NCBI GenBank assembly: GCA_046346965.1
Contig: JAXMHB010000003.1
Span: 345,421 to 409,420 of the forward strand
Length of the DNA: 64,000 bases
Direction of reading: 5' to 3'
Source: JAXMHB01 sp046346965
GTDB lineage: Bacteria; Pseudomonadota; Gammaproteobacteria; Xanthomonadales; SZUA-5
The stretch's first letter is position 1. Each line of letters begins with the position of its first letter. A program made the position numbers and the translations under genes. Below the pieces are notes generated by a model. The model was not told the DNA's origin, did no database searches, and was given only the letters and a program-made list of their open reading frames with translations. Below, piece after piece: positions 17,402-26,606 of this stretch.

Positions 17402-17770
17402 TTTGCGAAGCGAGTATGCGCGCCGAAGGGCCGACGGCTTGCGCCGCATTCGGCGCGTCGGCACGAACGCCTGCGAACTCGTTCGCAGGCCGGAGGGTCC
17501 ACTATTCAGCCCCGTCCCGAAGGGTTGCGGCCAGAATCGTCCGCCGCCTCAAACCGGTCCTTGGCCAGAGAGCCGGGCTAGGCCTGCGGACCGCGCCTGG
17601 CGGCAGACGATTCTGACTCGCAACGCGGCTCACGAGACTTGATCAGAGTCCCTGCCTCGCCCCTGGCGCGCTTACTCGGGCGGCAAACAGGAACCTGCGA
17701 CAGTGCTCGGAAGCGCGGCAGTGCTGGTCCCCCGCCCCCTGACCCCCGCCCCGCTTTTGTCCCGCCACAC
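17402..17770. repeat. Intergenic repeat family A, locus 1
   Basis: Non-coding stretch in front of the gene at 16886. Bases 17402-17430 resemble the TTTGCAGAGCGAGCAAGC part of the array at 43.4 kb. Two perfect hairpins follow: GCGCCG/CGGCGC nested within GCCGAC/GTCGGC (17430-17462) and a ten-base stem (17469-17490). Bases 17511-17602 match 52369-52460 in inverted orientation with about seven mismatches in 92. Bases 17627-17757 match 52473-52598 in direct orientation, ending in a C-rich block that is the reverse of the GGGGGACCAGC block of the other loci. Confidence 0.75.
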
Positions 17771-17821
17771 TCATGTTTGGCAAGAGCTTCCCCAAGCGGC
17801 CGGCGCATATCGGCAGTGGCG

Positions 17822-18976
17822 TCAAGCGCTCAGCGCGGCATCCAATTCGGCGATCAGATCGCCCACGTCCTCGATGCCGACCGACAGGCGCACCAGATGG
17901 TCGTGAATCCCGAGTTCGGCGCGTCGTTCCGGCGGGACCGAGGCGTGAGTCATGATCGCCGGGTGATTGATCAGGCTTTCGACGCCACCCAGCGATTCGG
18001 CCAGACCGAACAAGTGGCAGCGCTCCATCATCCGGCGGGCGGCCGCCAAACCACCGCGGATATAAACGCTGATGATGCCGCCAAAGCCGTGCATCTGCTG
18101 CGCCGCCAGCGCGTGCTGCGGATGGCTCTTGAGTCCCGGATAAATGACTTTTTCCACCGCCGGATGGCGCTCCAGCCACTCGGCGATCTGCTGCGCATTG
18201 CTGCAGGTGCGCTCCATGCGCAGATGCAGGGTCTTGACCCCGCGCAGCGCCAGAAAGCTGTCGAACGGTCCCTGGATACCGCCGACCGCGTTTTGCAGAA
18301 AGCCCATGCGCTCGGCCAGTTCCGGCTCGTCACCGACGACGATGACGCCGCCGACCATGTCGGAATGCCCGTTCAGGTACTTGGTGGCCGAATGCATGAC
18401 CATGTGCGCGCCGTGCTCCAGCGGCCGCTGCACCATCGGCGAGCAGAAGGTGTTGTCGACCACCAGAATCACGCCGTGCGCTCGCGCAAAGGCGCCGAGG
18501 CGCGTCAGATCGACGATTTTCAGCATCGGATTGGTGGGCGTTTCCGCCCAGATCAGCCGGGTATTCGGGCGCATGGCGGCGGCCAGCGCATCGAAGTCGT
18601 TCAGATTCACGAAGCTGAAGTCCAGCCCGGCGGAGCGCCGGCGCACGCGCTCGAATAAGCGATAAGTGCCGCCGTAGACATCGTCCATGCACACCACGTG
18701 GCTGCCGGAGTCGAGCAGATCGAGCACCGTGCTGGTGGCCGCCAGACCCGAGGCAAAGGCATAGCCGCGCGTGCCGCCTTCCAGATCGGCGATGCAGCGC
18801 TCCCAGGCAAAGCGGGTGGGATTGTGCGAGCGCGAGTACTCAAAGCCCTGGTGCACGCCGGGGCTCTGCTGCACGTACGTGCTGGTGGCGTAGATCGGCG
18901 TCATCACCGCGCCGGTGGAGGGATCGGGCGATTGACCGGCGTGGATGGCGCGGGTGGCAAGGGCGTGTTTGGACAT
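17822..18976 (-). CDS. metB: Cystathionine gamma-synthase/lyase-type PLP enzyme
   Basis: PLP-dependent enzyme of 384 residues, the normal size of the Cys/Met metabolism family. Landmarks: substrate-side Tyr in YSRSHNPTR, phosphate-binding YAFASGLAATSTVL, ETPTNPMLKIVD, cofactor-binding Asp in VVDNTFCSP, the PLP-binding Lys in MHSATKYLNGHSD, and RGVKTLHLRM. These fit cystathionine gamma-synthase (O-succinyl- or acetylhomoserine plus cysteine to cystathionine); cystathionine gamma-lyase is hard to exclude by sequence alone. No other methionine gene is adjacent. Confidence 0.85.
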   Translation of the reverse strand: MSKHALATRAIHAGQSPDPSTGAVMTPIYATSTYVQQSPGVHQGFEYSRSHNPTRFAWERCIADLEGGTRGYAFASGLAATSTVLDLLDSGSHVVCMDDVYGGTYRLFERVRRRSAGLDFSFVNLNDFDALAAAMRPNTRLIWAETPTNPMLKIVDLTRLGAFARAHGVILVVDNTFCSPMVQRPLEHGAHMVMHSATKYLNGHSDMVGGVIVVGDEPELAERMGFLQNAVGGIQGPFDSFLALRGVKTLHLRMERTCSNAQQIAEWLERHPAVEKVIYPGLKSHPQHALAAQQMHGFGGIISVYIRGGLAAARRMMERCHLFGLAESLGGVESLINHPAIMTHASVPPERRAELGIHDHLVRLSVGIEDVGDLIAELDAALSA

Positions 18977-19132
18977 GAGGGGTGCGCGTCAGAGAAAGGC
19001 GCAGGATAGCGGTTCGCCGCCGCGCGCTGGCGCCGGGCGCGAGGCTGCACAGCACACACTTTGTTCACGCTGTGCACCCACAGGCGCCTGCGCAGCCCTA
19101 TGCTTCGCGCACTTCTTTTTGGATTCCTGCGC

Positions 19133-20851
19133 ATGCGTCTGTTGCCGGCTGTGCTTCTGGCCCTTTCCCTGCTGACGCCGGCCCAGGCGGCACGCATCGA
19201 CACCAGCGGTGATCGTCCCAGTACCGAGATGCCGAGCGGCAGCGGTCCCTGGGTGGTGCGCGCCTACTTCCGCGATGATCGCGCCTTGAACCTGTTGCTG
19301 CGGCGCGCCGCGCCCTGGCGCGTGGATCGCCAGAACGGCGTGCTGCTGATCGAAGTCGACAACCGCTTCGAGTACCAGCGCCTGCTCGACGAGGGCTTCC
19401 GGGTCGCCATCGACCCGGCGCTGACGCACGCCATGTACAACCCGGTGAAGGCGCTGCCCGGCCAGATCAATGGCATCGCCGGCTACACCTGCTACCGCAC
19501 CGTCGAAGAAAGCCTGGCGAGCGCGCAGCAGTTGGTGGCGGCGCATCCGGGCATCGCCGAACTGGTCGATATCGGCGATTCCTGGAAGAAGCACCAGAAC
19601 AGCGCCGCGGGCTACGATCTGTGGGCGCTGCGGCTGACCAATCGGGCGATCACCGGCACCAAGCCGGTGCACTATCTGCAGGGCGGCATCCACGCGCGTG
19701 AGTACGTAACCGCCGAGACGGTGCTGCGCTATGGCGAGTGGCTGGCCGCCCAGTACGACGTCAACCCGGACGTCACCTGGGTGCTCGATCACCAGGAAGT
19801 GATCATCGTGTTCCAGGCCAATCCGGACGGCCGCAAGGTGGCGGAGATCTCCACCACGCGCAGCCAGCGCAAGAATCGCAACGAGAACTACTGCGCCACC
19901 GGCGGCACCACGCTGGGCGTGGATTTGAATCGCAACTTCCCCTTCGACTGGGGCGGCGCCGGCAGCTCCAGCACCGTGTGCAGCGACGTCTACCGCGGCC
20001 CTTCGGCGGCCTCGGAATATGAATCGCAGGCGCTGATTGCCTATCTGCGGCAGATCTTCCCCGATCAACGCGCCGAAGGCCCGGGCGTGGACCTGACCAC
20101 GCCGGTCTCGCAGGATGCCACCGGCATCTACATGGACGTGCACAGCAACGCCGGCACCACCTGGTGGCCGTGGGGCAATGTCGATGGCGTGCTCGCACCG
20201 AACGCCACCCAGCTGCAGACGCTGGGCCGCAAGATCGCCTACTACAACGGATTGACGCCAGAGCAGTCCAATGCCGGCGGCGCGATCGGCGGCGCCACCG
20301 ACGATTTCACCTACGGCACGCTGGGCGTGGCGGCGTTCACCATCGAGATGGACGGGACCAGCTTCTGGCCCAGTTGCAGCACCTACGAGGCCAGCATCGC
20401 GCAACCCACGCTGGATGGCTTTTTCATGGCCTCCAAGCTGGCGCGCGCGCCCTATCGCTGGGCGGCCGGGCCCGAATTGATCAACCTGAGCGCCTCGCCG
20501 GCGGTGGTCGCCACCGGTGGCAGCGTGACCGTCAGCGTGCGCGCCGACGACGCCCGCTTCAACAACACGGTCGGCAGCGAACCGGGCCAGGCCGTCACCG
20601 CCGTGGCGATCTACCGCACGCCGCCGTGGCAGCCGGGCGCCACGCCGCTGGCGCAACTGACGCCCACCGACGGCGCCTTCAACAGCACGGCAGAGAATGC
20701 CTCGGTCGCAGTCCCGGCCAGCGCGCTCGCCGCCGGTCGCCAGCTGCTGTATCTGCGCGCCACCGACGCCGCCGGCAACCAGGGACCGGTCGCCGCGGTC
20801 TTCGTGACCGTCGGCGCGCCCGATCCGGTGTACGCCAACGGCTTCGAGTGA
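19133..20851 (+). CDS. Secreted M14 zinc carboxypeptidase with GFE tail
   Basis: Exported peptidase of 572 residues with signal peptide MRLLPAVLLALSLLTPAQAA. A propeptide-like region (about 35-110) precedes the M14 domain (about 115-455). Zinc ligands are His187 and Glu190 (GGIHAREYV) and His337 (MDVHSNA); the catalytic Glu405 is in FTIEMDG; DLNRNFPFDW is the substrate-binding block. After it comes a beta-rich domain of about 110 residues, and the protein stops at PDPVYANGFE, a short tail like those on other exported proteins in this bacterial group. An upstream ATG at 19100 is an alternative start. It should remove C-terminal residues from peptides outside the cell. Confidence 0.9.
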   Translation: MRLLPAVLLALSLLTPAQAARIDTSGDRPSTEMPSGSGPWVVRAYFRDDRALNLLLRRAAPWRVDRQNGVLLIEVDNRFEYQRLLDEGFRVAIDPALTHAMYNPVKALPGQINGIAGYTCYRTVEESLASAQQLVAAHPGIAELVDIGDSWKKHQNSAAGYDLWALRLTNRAITGTKPVHYLQGGIHAREYVTAETVLRYGEWLAAQYDVNPDVTWVLDHQEVIIVFQANPDGRKVAEISTTRSQRKNRNENYCATGGTTLGVDLNRNFPFDWGGAGSSSTVCSDVYRGPSAASEYESQALIAYLRQIFPDQRAEGPGVDLTTPVSQDATGIYMDVHSNAGTTWWPWGNVDGVLAPNATQLQTLGRKIAYYNGLTPEQSNAGGAIGGATDDFTYGTLGVAAFTIEMDGTSFWPSCSTYEASIAQPTLDGFFMASKLARAPYRWAAGPELINLSASPAVVATGGSVTVSVRADDARFNNTVGSEPGQAVTAVAIYRTPPWQPGATPLAQLTPTDGAFNSTAENASVAVPASALAAGRQLLYLRATDAAGNQGPVAAVFVTVGAPDPVYANGFE

Positions 20852-21070
20852 GACGCTTGCCCCGGAAACGCGATTGGATTGAGAGGCTTTCCGCAAACAA
20901 CTCCAAATCCAACACATCCCGGGATTCCGAACGGCGCGATGTGTCAGAATCGGACCAACGCAGGCCACCGTCTTTGCGTCGGGCAACAGAGGCGCAGCCG
21001 GTGCCGACGTCGATGTGCCGAATGAACCGCCCTGCGAGCCAGAACCCTTCAGATCCAGAAGACTAAATAC

Positions 21071-21943
21071 ATGTCATCAACCAAACTAGTTGCACACGGA
21101 GTTGGAACCGCGCATCCGAATGGACATTTCTACTCGCCGGTGTGCGATCCGGATGATTTAGCGGCTCGCCGAAGCGAGATTTGGCCCAATCCACCCAAGC
21201 CTTGCGAGGGGATTGACTTCAATGACGCGTCGCACATCTTCGTTCTGGACGATCTTTTTCCTCGGTTTATTGCAGACTATGACTATCCAGAGCAGGGGCG
21301 AGATGATCGTGATCTCGACTTTTTCTACACTCAAAATTCCCAGTTTAGCTGGTTAGACTCGCGGACACTTTTCGTGCTGATGCGCGCACTTAGGCCGCGC
21401 AACATCATTGAAGTGGGATCTGGGTACTCATCGCTGCTGATGGCAGATGTTAACCAGCGTTTTTTGGATGGTTCCGCCAATATTGTGTGCATCGAACCCT
21501 ATCCGAGGGAGTTCCTGGCTCGCGGTATTCCTGGTCTATCCAAAGTGTTCGTCCAGCGGGTGCAGGATGTTCCTCTCGATTCGTTTGAGGCCCTCGACGA
21601 GAATGACATTCTGTTCATTGATTCGTCCCACGTGGGAAAAACGGGCAGCGACGTCAATTATCTGTTCTTTGAAGTCCTTCCTCGGTTACGCCGAGGCGTA
21701 GTGATTCACGTACATGATATTCCACTGCCAGCTGACTATCAGCAGGATTGGGCGATCACGGAGAATCGCAGCTGGAATGAGCTGTATTTACTGCGCGCCC
21801 TATTAATGTATTCGAACCGATTCGTTCCTTACTTTGGATGCAACTACGCCTGGCTTCAACACCGAGAGCGCGTCATCGCGGCGCTTAACCTTCCATCTGG
21901 TGTAGGTTTCGGCGGCGGGAGTTTCTGGTTCAGGCGAATCTAG
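21071..21943 (+). CDS. Class I SAM-dependent methyltransferase, GC-poor
   Basis: Protein of 290 residues with a Rossmann methyltransferase core: motif I IIEVGSGYSSLLMADV (about residues 115-130), an acidic residue after strand 2 in NIVCIEPYP, and DILFIDSSHVGKTGSDVNYL followed by RRGVVIHVHDIP, the pattern of the Methyltransf_24 family. N-terminal 85 residues and the last 60 are not recognisable. Base composition is near half GC and codon use includes many AT-ending codons, unlike both neighbours, so recent transfer is likely. Substrate unknown; relatives act on sugars and polyketides. The 219 bases ahead of it hold no gene. Confidence 0.8.
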   Translation: MSSTKLVAHGVGTAHPNGHFYSPVCDPDDLAARRSEIWPNPPKPCEGIDFNDASHIFVLDDLFPRFIADYDYPEQGRDDRDLDFFYTQNSQFSWLDSRTLFVLMRALRPRNIIEVGSGYSSLLMADVNQRFLDGSANIVCIEPYPREFLARGIPGLSKVFVQRVQDVPLDSFEALDENDILFIDSSHVGKTGSDVNYLFFEVLPRLRRGVVIHVHDIPLPADYQQDWAITENRSWNELYLLRALLMYSNRFVPYFGCNYAWLQHRERVIAALNLPSGVGFGGGSFWFRRI

Positions 21944-21970
21944 TAGATTGGATATCAGAATCTGAACTCG

Positions 21971-22011
21971 CCCGGCGGCTGCGCCGCCGGGCCGGAGGAA
22001 CCATTCCTCCG
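21971..22011. terminator. Two tandem hairpins between convergent genes
   Basis: CCCGGCGGC, loop TGC, GCCGCCGGG makes a perfect nine-base stem (21971-21991). Immediately after it CGGAGGAA, loop CCA, TTCCTCCG makes a perfect eight-base stem (21993-22011). There is no U-tract on either side. Position between two convergent genes suggests a transcription end or mRNA-stabilising structure. Confidence 0.5.
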
Positions 22012-22083
22012 CCCGTCCGCGCGGGGCCTTGCCCTTGACGCAATTCCCTTCGCCCACTTCCGCGACCGGTGTGGCAACGCGGA

Positions 22084-24579
22084 CTAATCCCAGCGCAACG
22101 CCACCATCGGGTCGATCCGCGCGGCGCGGCGTGCCGGCCACCAGGCAGAGGCCAGGGCCACCGCGCTGAGCAGCAGCGCGGCGACGGCGAGCGTGGCCGG
22201 ATCCATGGCGCTGACGCCATACAGCAGCGATTGCGCAGCGCGGCCGACGGCGATGGCCAGCAGCAAGCCGATGGCACCACCGAGCGCGTACAGCTTGAAA
22301 GCATGCGCCAGCATCGAGCGCCGGATGTCGCCGGATGCGGCGCCGAGCGCCATTCGCAGGCCGATCTCGCGCGTGCGCTGTGTCAGGGAGTACGACAGCA
22401 GCCCGTACACGCCGGCCGCCGCCAGCAGCGTCGCCAGCGCGGCGAAGGCGCTCGACAGCAGACTGACGAAATGTTCCATCGTCAGGCTCTCGCGAATCTG
22501 TTCGGTCACGGGTCGCAGGTTTTCGATGGGGAGATCGGCGTCGACCCGCGCGACCGCGGCACGCAGCTCGCCGAGCAGTCGTTCGGACGGGCGCTCGCCG
22601 CGCACGTAGAAGGTCAGCGTGCCGAGCGACTCGTCCTGCAGGCGCGGCAGGAAGAACAGCGGTGGCTGACCGTCCTTGACGTTGGCGTAGTGGGTGTCGG
22701 CGACCAGTCCGACGATCTCGATGTCCAGCGTCTCGGTGGACCCGATCGCCATGCGCTTGCCGATGGCCTCGGTCCCGAGCCCGAAGTGCTCGGCGAAGCG
22801 GCGGTTGACGATCGCCACCTTGGGCCGCCCGGCCGTGTCGGCGGCGGTGAACTCCCGTCCCCGCAGCAGCGGCACCTGCAAAGTGCGGAAATAGTCTGCA
22901 CCGATCTCGTTGTACGACGATTGCGCGGCGGCAGGCGTGGGCGCGGTGTAGCCCTCGACGCTGATACCGCTACCCCAATCGCTTTCTGCCAGCAGCGGCA
23001 CCATGGACGACGTGACCGCGTGCACGCCAGGCACAGCCGACAGCGCAGCTTCCAACTCGGCATACAGCCGCTGTCGGTGCGCCACGTCATAGCCATTGCG
23101 CTCCGGCGATACCGTCAGCATCGCCAGTGTGTCGACGCGCATGCCGAGATCGATACGGCTCAGATGGATCAGGCTCTGGATGAACAAGGCCGACAGCACC
23201 AGGGCGGCCATCGACAGCGCAATCTGCACGGTACTCAATGCGCTGCGCAGCACATGCGTGCGCCCGCCCCCGGACTGGGTGCTGGCGCGCTTCAGGACCA
23301 TGGCAGGCGCGGTCTGCGAGGCCAGCAAGGCCGGCGCCAGTCCGGCGATCAGGATGCTCGCCAGGCCGACCAGCAGCGCATAGGCAAACACCGGCAGATT
23401 GATCCCGGCATCGAGGACCGATGCGGCATCGGGCGGAATCGTCAGCGCGAGGGCGCGCAGGCTGGCATAGGCGAGCGGGATGCTGAGCGCCGTGGCTAGC
23501 AGCGCCAGCCAGCCGCATTCGAGCAACTGCAGGCGCAGCAACTGCCAGCGGCCGGCCCCGATCGAGGTGCGCACCGCCCATTCACCGCCGCGCGCAGATG
23601 CGCGCGCCAGCAACAGGTTGGCGGTGTTCAGGCTGGCAACGATGAGCACCAGCAGCGCCACCGCCATCAGCATCGTCATCGGTGTGCGTGCCTGCCCGAT
23701 CAGGCTGCTCTGGCCGCGCGCACCGGGTTCCAGCGTCACCCGGCGAGCAGCGAACTGCGCGAGCGTGCCCGCGTCGATCCCCTGTTGCAGCGGCACTTCG
23801 GACTGAATCAAGGGTGCATAGACCTGATTGATGCCGATCTCAGCCGCCTCGATGCTGACGCCCGGCCGCAATCGCGCGTACAGATAAAGCCAGTAGCTCA
23901 GACGATTCTCGTGATCGTCGGCCTCCTGCGGACTCAGCAGCCAGCGCAAGGCCAGCGGCACAAAGACCTCAGGCTGCGTGCCGAGCGTGGTGCCGGCAAA
24001 GCCAGGTGGCGCCACGCCCACCACCGTCAGCAGCTGTCCGTTGACGCGAATGGCCTGGTTCAGCACGGCGGGATCGGCGCCCAGTCTCTGCGTCCAATAG
24101 GCATGGCTGAGGACGGCAATCCGCGGCTCGCCGATGCCCCGGTCGTCCTGCGTGGTGATCAGTCGGCCGAGGGCGGGTTGCAGTTGCAGCACGTCAAAGT
24201 AGTTGGGCGACACCATCAGCGCGCGCCCCGGTTGCGGCTGGCCGCGGAATGCCAGGTTGACCGACAGGCTGCGGTGCGCGGCGATGTCGGTGAACACTTG
24301 TTGCCGGGCGCGCAGATCGCGCCACATCGGGTAGCTGAAGATGGCGTCGCGCGATCCGGCCGAGCCGTTCGAGGTCGCTCCGAACTTCGGGCCGGGCGCG
24401 TTCAGATTGACCAGTTCCTGTGGAGCAGGCACTGGCAGCGGGCGCACCAACAGCTGCTCGAACAGCGAGTACACGGCGGTATTGGCGCCGATGCCGATCG
24501 CCAGCGTGAGCACCGCCAGCAGGGTGAATCCGGGGCGCAGGTACAGGGCGCGCAGGCTGTCGCGTAGTTCGGCGTACAT
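22084..24579 (-). CDS. ABC transporter permease, duplicated FtsX/MacB (ADOP) type
   Basis: Inner-membrane permease of about 831 residues with the same layout as the gene at 227: an N-terminal helix (FTLLAVLTLAIGIGANTAVY), periplasmic MacB-like domain (about 50-260), helices with VASLNTANLLLARASARG, a second periplasmic domain, and the final FtsX block with REIGLRMALGAASGDIRRSM and LLYGVSAMDPATLAVAAL. AGGAG lies about six bases before the ATG at 24579; the frame stays open further upstream only as the shadow of soxR. It starts 101 bases after soxR on the same strand, so SoxR control or co-transcription is possible. No ATPase subunit is near. Confidence 0.85.
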   Translation of the reverse strand: MYAELRDSLRALYLRPGFTLLAVLTLAIGIGANTAVYSLFEQLLVRPLPVPAPQELVNLNAPGPKFGATSNGSAGSRDAIFSYPMWRDLRARQQVFTDIAAHRSLSVNLAFRGQPQPGRALMVSPNYFDVLQLQPALGRLITTQDDRGIGEPRIAVLSHAYWTQRLGADPAVLNQAIRVNGQLLTVVGVAPPGFAGTTLGTQPEVFVPLALRWLLSPQEADDHENRLSYWLYLYARLRPGVSIEAAEIGINQVYAPLIQSEVPLQQGIDAGTLAQFAARRVTLEPGARGQSSLIGQARTPMTMLMAVALLVLIVASLNTANLLLARASARGGEWAVRTSIGAGRWQLLRLQLLECGWLALLATALSIPLAYASLRALALTIPPDAASVLDAGINLPVFAYALLVGLASILIAGLAPALLASQTAPAMVLKRASTQSGGGRTHVLRSALSTVQIALSMAALVLSALFIQSLIHLSRIDLGMRVDTLAMLTVSPERNGYDVAHRQRLYAELEAALSAVPGVHAVTSSMVPLLAESDWGSGISVEGYTAPTPAAAQSSYNEIGADYFRTLQVPLLRGREFTAADTAGRPKVAIVNRRFAEHFGLGTEAIGKRMAIGSTETLDIEIVGLVADTHYANVKDGQPPLFFLPRLQDESLGTLTFYVRGERPSERLLGELRAAVARVDADLPIENLRPVTEQIRESLTMEHFVSLLSSAFAALATLLAAAGVYGLLSYSLTQRTREIGLRMALGAASGDIRRSMLAHAFKLYALGGAIGLLLAIAVGRAAQSLLYGVSAMDPATLAVAALLLSAVALASAWWPARRAARIDPMVALRWD

Positions 24580-24680
24580 GCGGGCTCCTGGCCCAGGGGA
24601 ATCCCACCTTCTCAGCAAGCGGCGTGCCGTGGCCAGCCTGGCGTGTCCCGGATGCCTGCTGACGTTCGGTCCTGGCGGCC

Positions 24681-25148
24681 TCAGCGCGCGCGCGTTCGAT
24701 TGCGGACGGGTGTGTCCGCAATCGGTCGCCAGCGCTGGGCACCACTGCCGCCACGGCCCAGCCGGTCGTCCTCGTTGTACAGCCGGCAGGCCTGCAGCGA
24801 CAGACAGCCGCAGCCGATGCAGTCGCTCAAGGTATCGCGCAGTTCGGTCAGTGCCGCGATGCGAGCATCTAGTTGCTCGCGCCAGCGCTGTGACAGCCGC
24901 GCCCAATCGGACCGGGTCGGCGTGCGTTGGGCAGGCAAGGTCGCCAGCGCCGCGGCAATCTCTTCCAGGCTGATGCCGACTTGCTGCGCCGCGCGGATGA
25001 AGGCGATGCGTCGCAGCACATCGCGGCGATAGCGGCGCTGGTTGCCGCTGCTGCGCTCGGCGTGGATCAAGCCGCGGCCCTCGTAGTAATGCAGCGTCGA
25101 GACCGCGACACCGCTGCGAGCCGCTACCTCGCCCACACTCAGTTCCAT
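24681..25148 (-). CDS. soxR: Redox-sensing transcriptional activator SoxR
   Basis: MerR-family regulator of 155 residues. The winged helix is at the N-terminus (MELSVGEVAARSGVAVSTLH, then GNQRRYRRDVLRRIAFI), a dimerisation coiled coil follows, and the [2Fe-2S] cluster ligands are Cys110, Cys113, Cys115 and Cys121 in CIGCGCLSLQAC, with the exact spacing of known SoxR proteins. Oxidation of the cluster by redox-cycling compounds turns on transcription. A SoxR box is in the 63-base gap to the divergent MFS gene, which must be a target; soxR itself may be self-regulated from the same site. Confidence 0.95.
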   Translation of the reverse strand: MELSVGEVAARSGVAVSTLHYYEGRGLIHAERSSGNQRRYRRDVLRRIAFIRAAQQVGISLEEIAAALATLPAQRTPTRSDWARLSQRWREQLDARIAALTELRDTLSDCIGCGCLSLQACRLYNEDDRLGRGGSGAQRWRPIADTPVRNRTRAR

Positions 25149-25153
25149 CGTAC

Positions 25154-25184
25154 TTGACCTCAAGTCCGCTTGAGCTTCTATGGT
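25154..25184 (+). promoter_or_regulatory. SoxR-controlled promoter with SoxR box
   Basis: A -35 TTGACC (25154-25159) and a -10 TATGGT (25179-25184) are separated by 19 bases, the stretched spacing that MerR-family activators correct. Within it CCTCAAGTCCGCTTGAGC (25158-25175) has perfect CTCAAG/CTTGAG half-sites four bases apart, very close to the enterobacterial SoxR site. The predicted transcript would start about 20 bases ahead of the MFS start codon. Confidence 0.88.
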
Positions 25185-25211
25185 GCGTGGATCGAATCTG
25201 GAGCACAAGCA

Positions 25212-26606
25212 ATGGAGCACGCCACGGTCACGATTACTGCAGGGCCCGCACTGTTTGCACCCGAACGCCGGGCGGTCTCGGTGGCTGCCATCGCGCTGGT
25301 GTCGATGCTGGCCTTCGAGGCCCTGGCGGTCACCGCCGCGATGCCCGAGATCGCGCGGGCACTCGACGGGCTAGAGCAGTACGCGCTGGCTTTTGGCGCG
25401 ACGCTGGCGACCAGCGTGATCGGCATGGTCGCCGCCGGCAGCGACTGTGATCGTCACGGACCGGCGCGATCAATGCTCGCCGGCTTGCTGCTGTTTGCCG
25501 CCGGCCTGCTCGCGGCGGGGTTCGCATCGGACATGCACATGCTGGTGTTCGGACGCGTGTTGCAGGGACTGGGCAGCGGAGCGATGGGCGTCGCGTTGTA
25601 CGTCACCGTGGGACGCTGGTATCCGGCCGAACTGCGACCGCGACTCTTTGCACTATTCGCAGCGGCTTGGGTGCTGCCGGCAATCATTGGCCCCGGTCTG
25701 GCCGGATTGATCGTCGAGTGGCTCGGTTGGCGCTGGGTGTTCCTCGCGGTGGCCCTCCTGCTGCCACCAGCAGCCTGGACCTTTCTGCCGGCGGCGCGCA
25801 GCCTGGCGCCCAGCGGCGTTGCAGAGGACACGAATGCGACGCGCCGTCTGTGCCTGGCGGTCATCGCCGCGCTCGCGGCGCTGGCGCTGCACGACTACGC
25901 CACTCAGGCGGCACAGCGGTCGCCACTGCAAGCCGGCGCGGGATTCTGCGTGCTGCTGTACGCCTGTGCCGGCTTGCTGCCCGCTGGCACGCTGACGGCC
26001 AGGCGCGGGTTGCCGACCGTCATTGCGCTACGCGGCCTGGTGGCCGGCGCCTTCTTCGCCGCAGAGGCTTTCGTGCCCTTGTGGCTCACACAACACGGCT
26101 GGACGATTGCCACTGCGGGTCTGGCACTCAGTTGCGGCGGTGTCAGCTGGAGCGCTGGCAGCGCGCTGCAGTCGCGCATCAGCGATCCGGTGCGTCGGCA
26201 CACGCTGCTGCGGGCCGGCTTTGCGCTGTTGTTCCTGGCGCTCGCGGCGCTGACGCTGATCGCATGGTTCGACCAAGGGCTCTACTGGGTGTTGCCTACC
26301 TGGGCGCTGGCTGGCTTCGGCGTCGGGATGAGTTTTCCCTCGCTGTCGGTGCTGATGCTGGGATTGTCTGCCGAGCACGAGCAGGGCCGGCATAGCTCAG
26401 CGCTGCAGTTATCAGACGCCCTGGCAACCACGGCGACCCTGGCGCTGTGCGGCGGGCTGTACGTCAGCCTGCACCCATGGGTGCCATCAGAGCGCTTCGC
26501 GATCGTGCTCGCAGCCGCCGCGCTGATCGCGCTGCTCGCCACCGCGCTGAGCCGGCGGGTGCAGCCGCGAGTCGCTGGCGAGCAGCCGGTCGGACGGTTG
26601 CCGTGA
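25212..26606 (+). CDS. SoxR-regulated MFS efflux transporter
   Basis: Transporter of 464 residues with about 12-14 membrane helices. MFS traits: first helix ending in ALAVTAAMPEIARALDGLEQ, motif A-like SDCDRHGPARSML in loop 2-3, and motif C-like VLPAIIGPGLAGLIVEWLGW in helix 5, which marks drug-proton antiporters. The start at 25212 has GGAG about ten bases upstream and leaves room for the SoxR-controlled promoter. It should export redox-active or toxic compounds; in Pseudomonas SoxR also controls an MFS pump. The DNA after the gene up to 26804 is non-coding. Confidence 0.88.
   Translation: MEHATVTITAGPALFAPERRAVSVAAIALVSMLAFEALAVTAAMPEIARALDGLEQYALAFGATLATSVIGMVAAGSDCDRHGPARSMLAGLLLFAAGLLAAGFASDMHMLVFGRVLQGLGSGAMGVALYVTVGRWYPAELRPRLFALFAAAWVLPAIIGPGLAGLIVEWLGWRWVFLAVALLLPPAAWTFLPAARSLAPSGVAEDTNATRRLCLAVIAALAALALHDYATQAAQRSPLQAGAGFCVLLYACAGLLPAGTLTARRGLPTVIALRGLVAGAFFAAEAFVPLWLTQHGWTIATAGLALSCGGVSWSAGSALQSRISDPVRRHTLLRAGFALLFLALAALTLIAWFDQGLYWVLPTWALAGFGVGMSFPSLSVLMLGLSAEHEQGRHSSALQLSDALATTATLALCGGLYVSLHPWVPSERFAIVLAAAALIALLATALSRRVQPRVAGEQPVGRLP

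Noticed and set aside
17237..17821. Genes in the region between the small exported protein and metB
   Set aside because: Open frames here overlap the family A repeat and lack starts or domains.
18989..20986. 665-codon minus-strand open frame
   Set aside because: Antisense to the M14 peptidase, rich in Gly/Ala/His, no family features.
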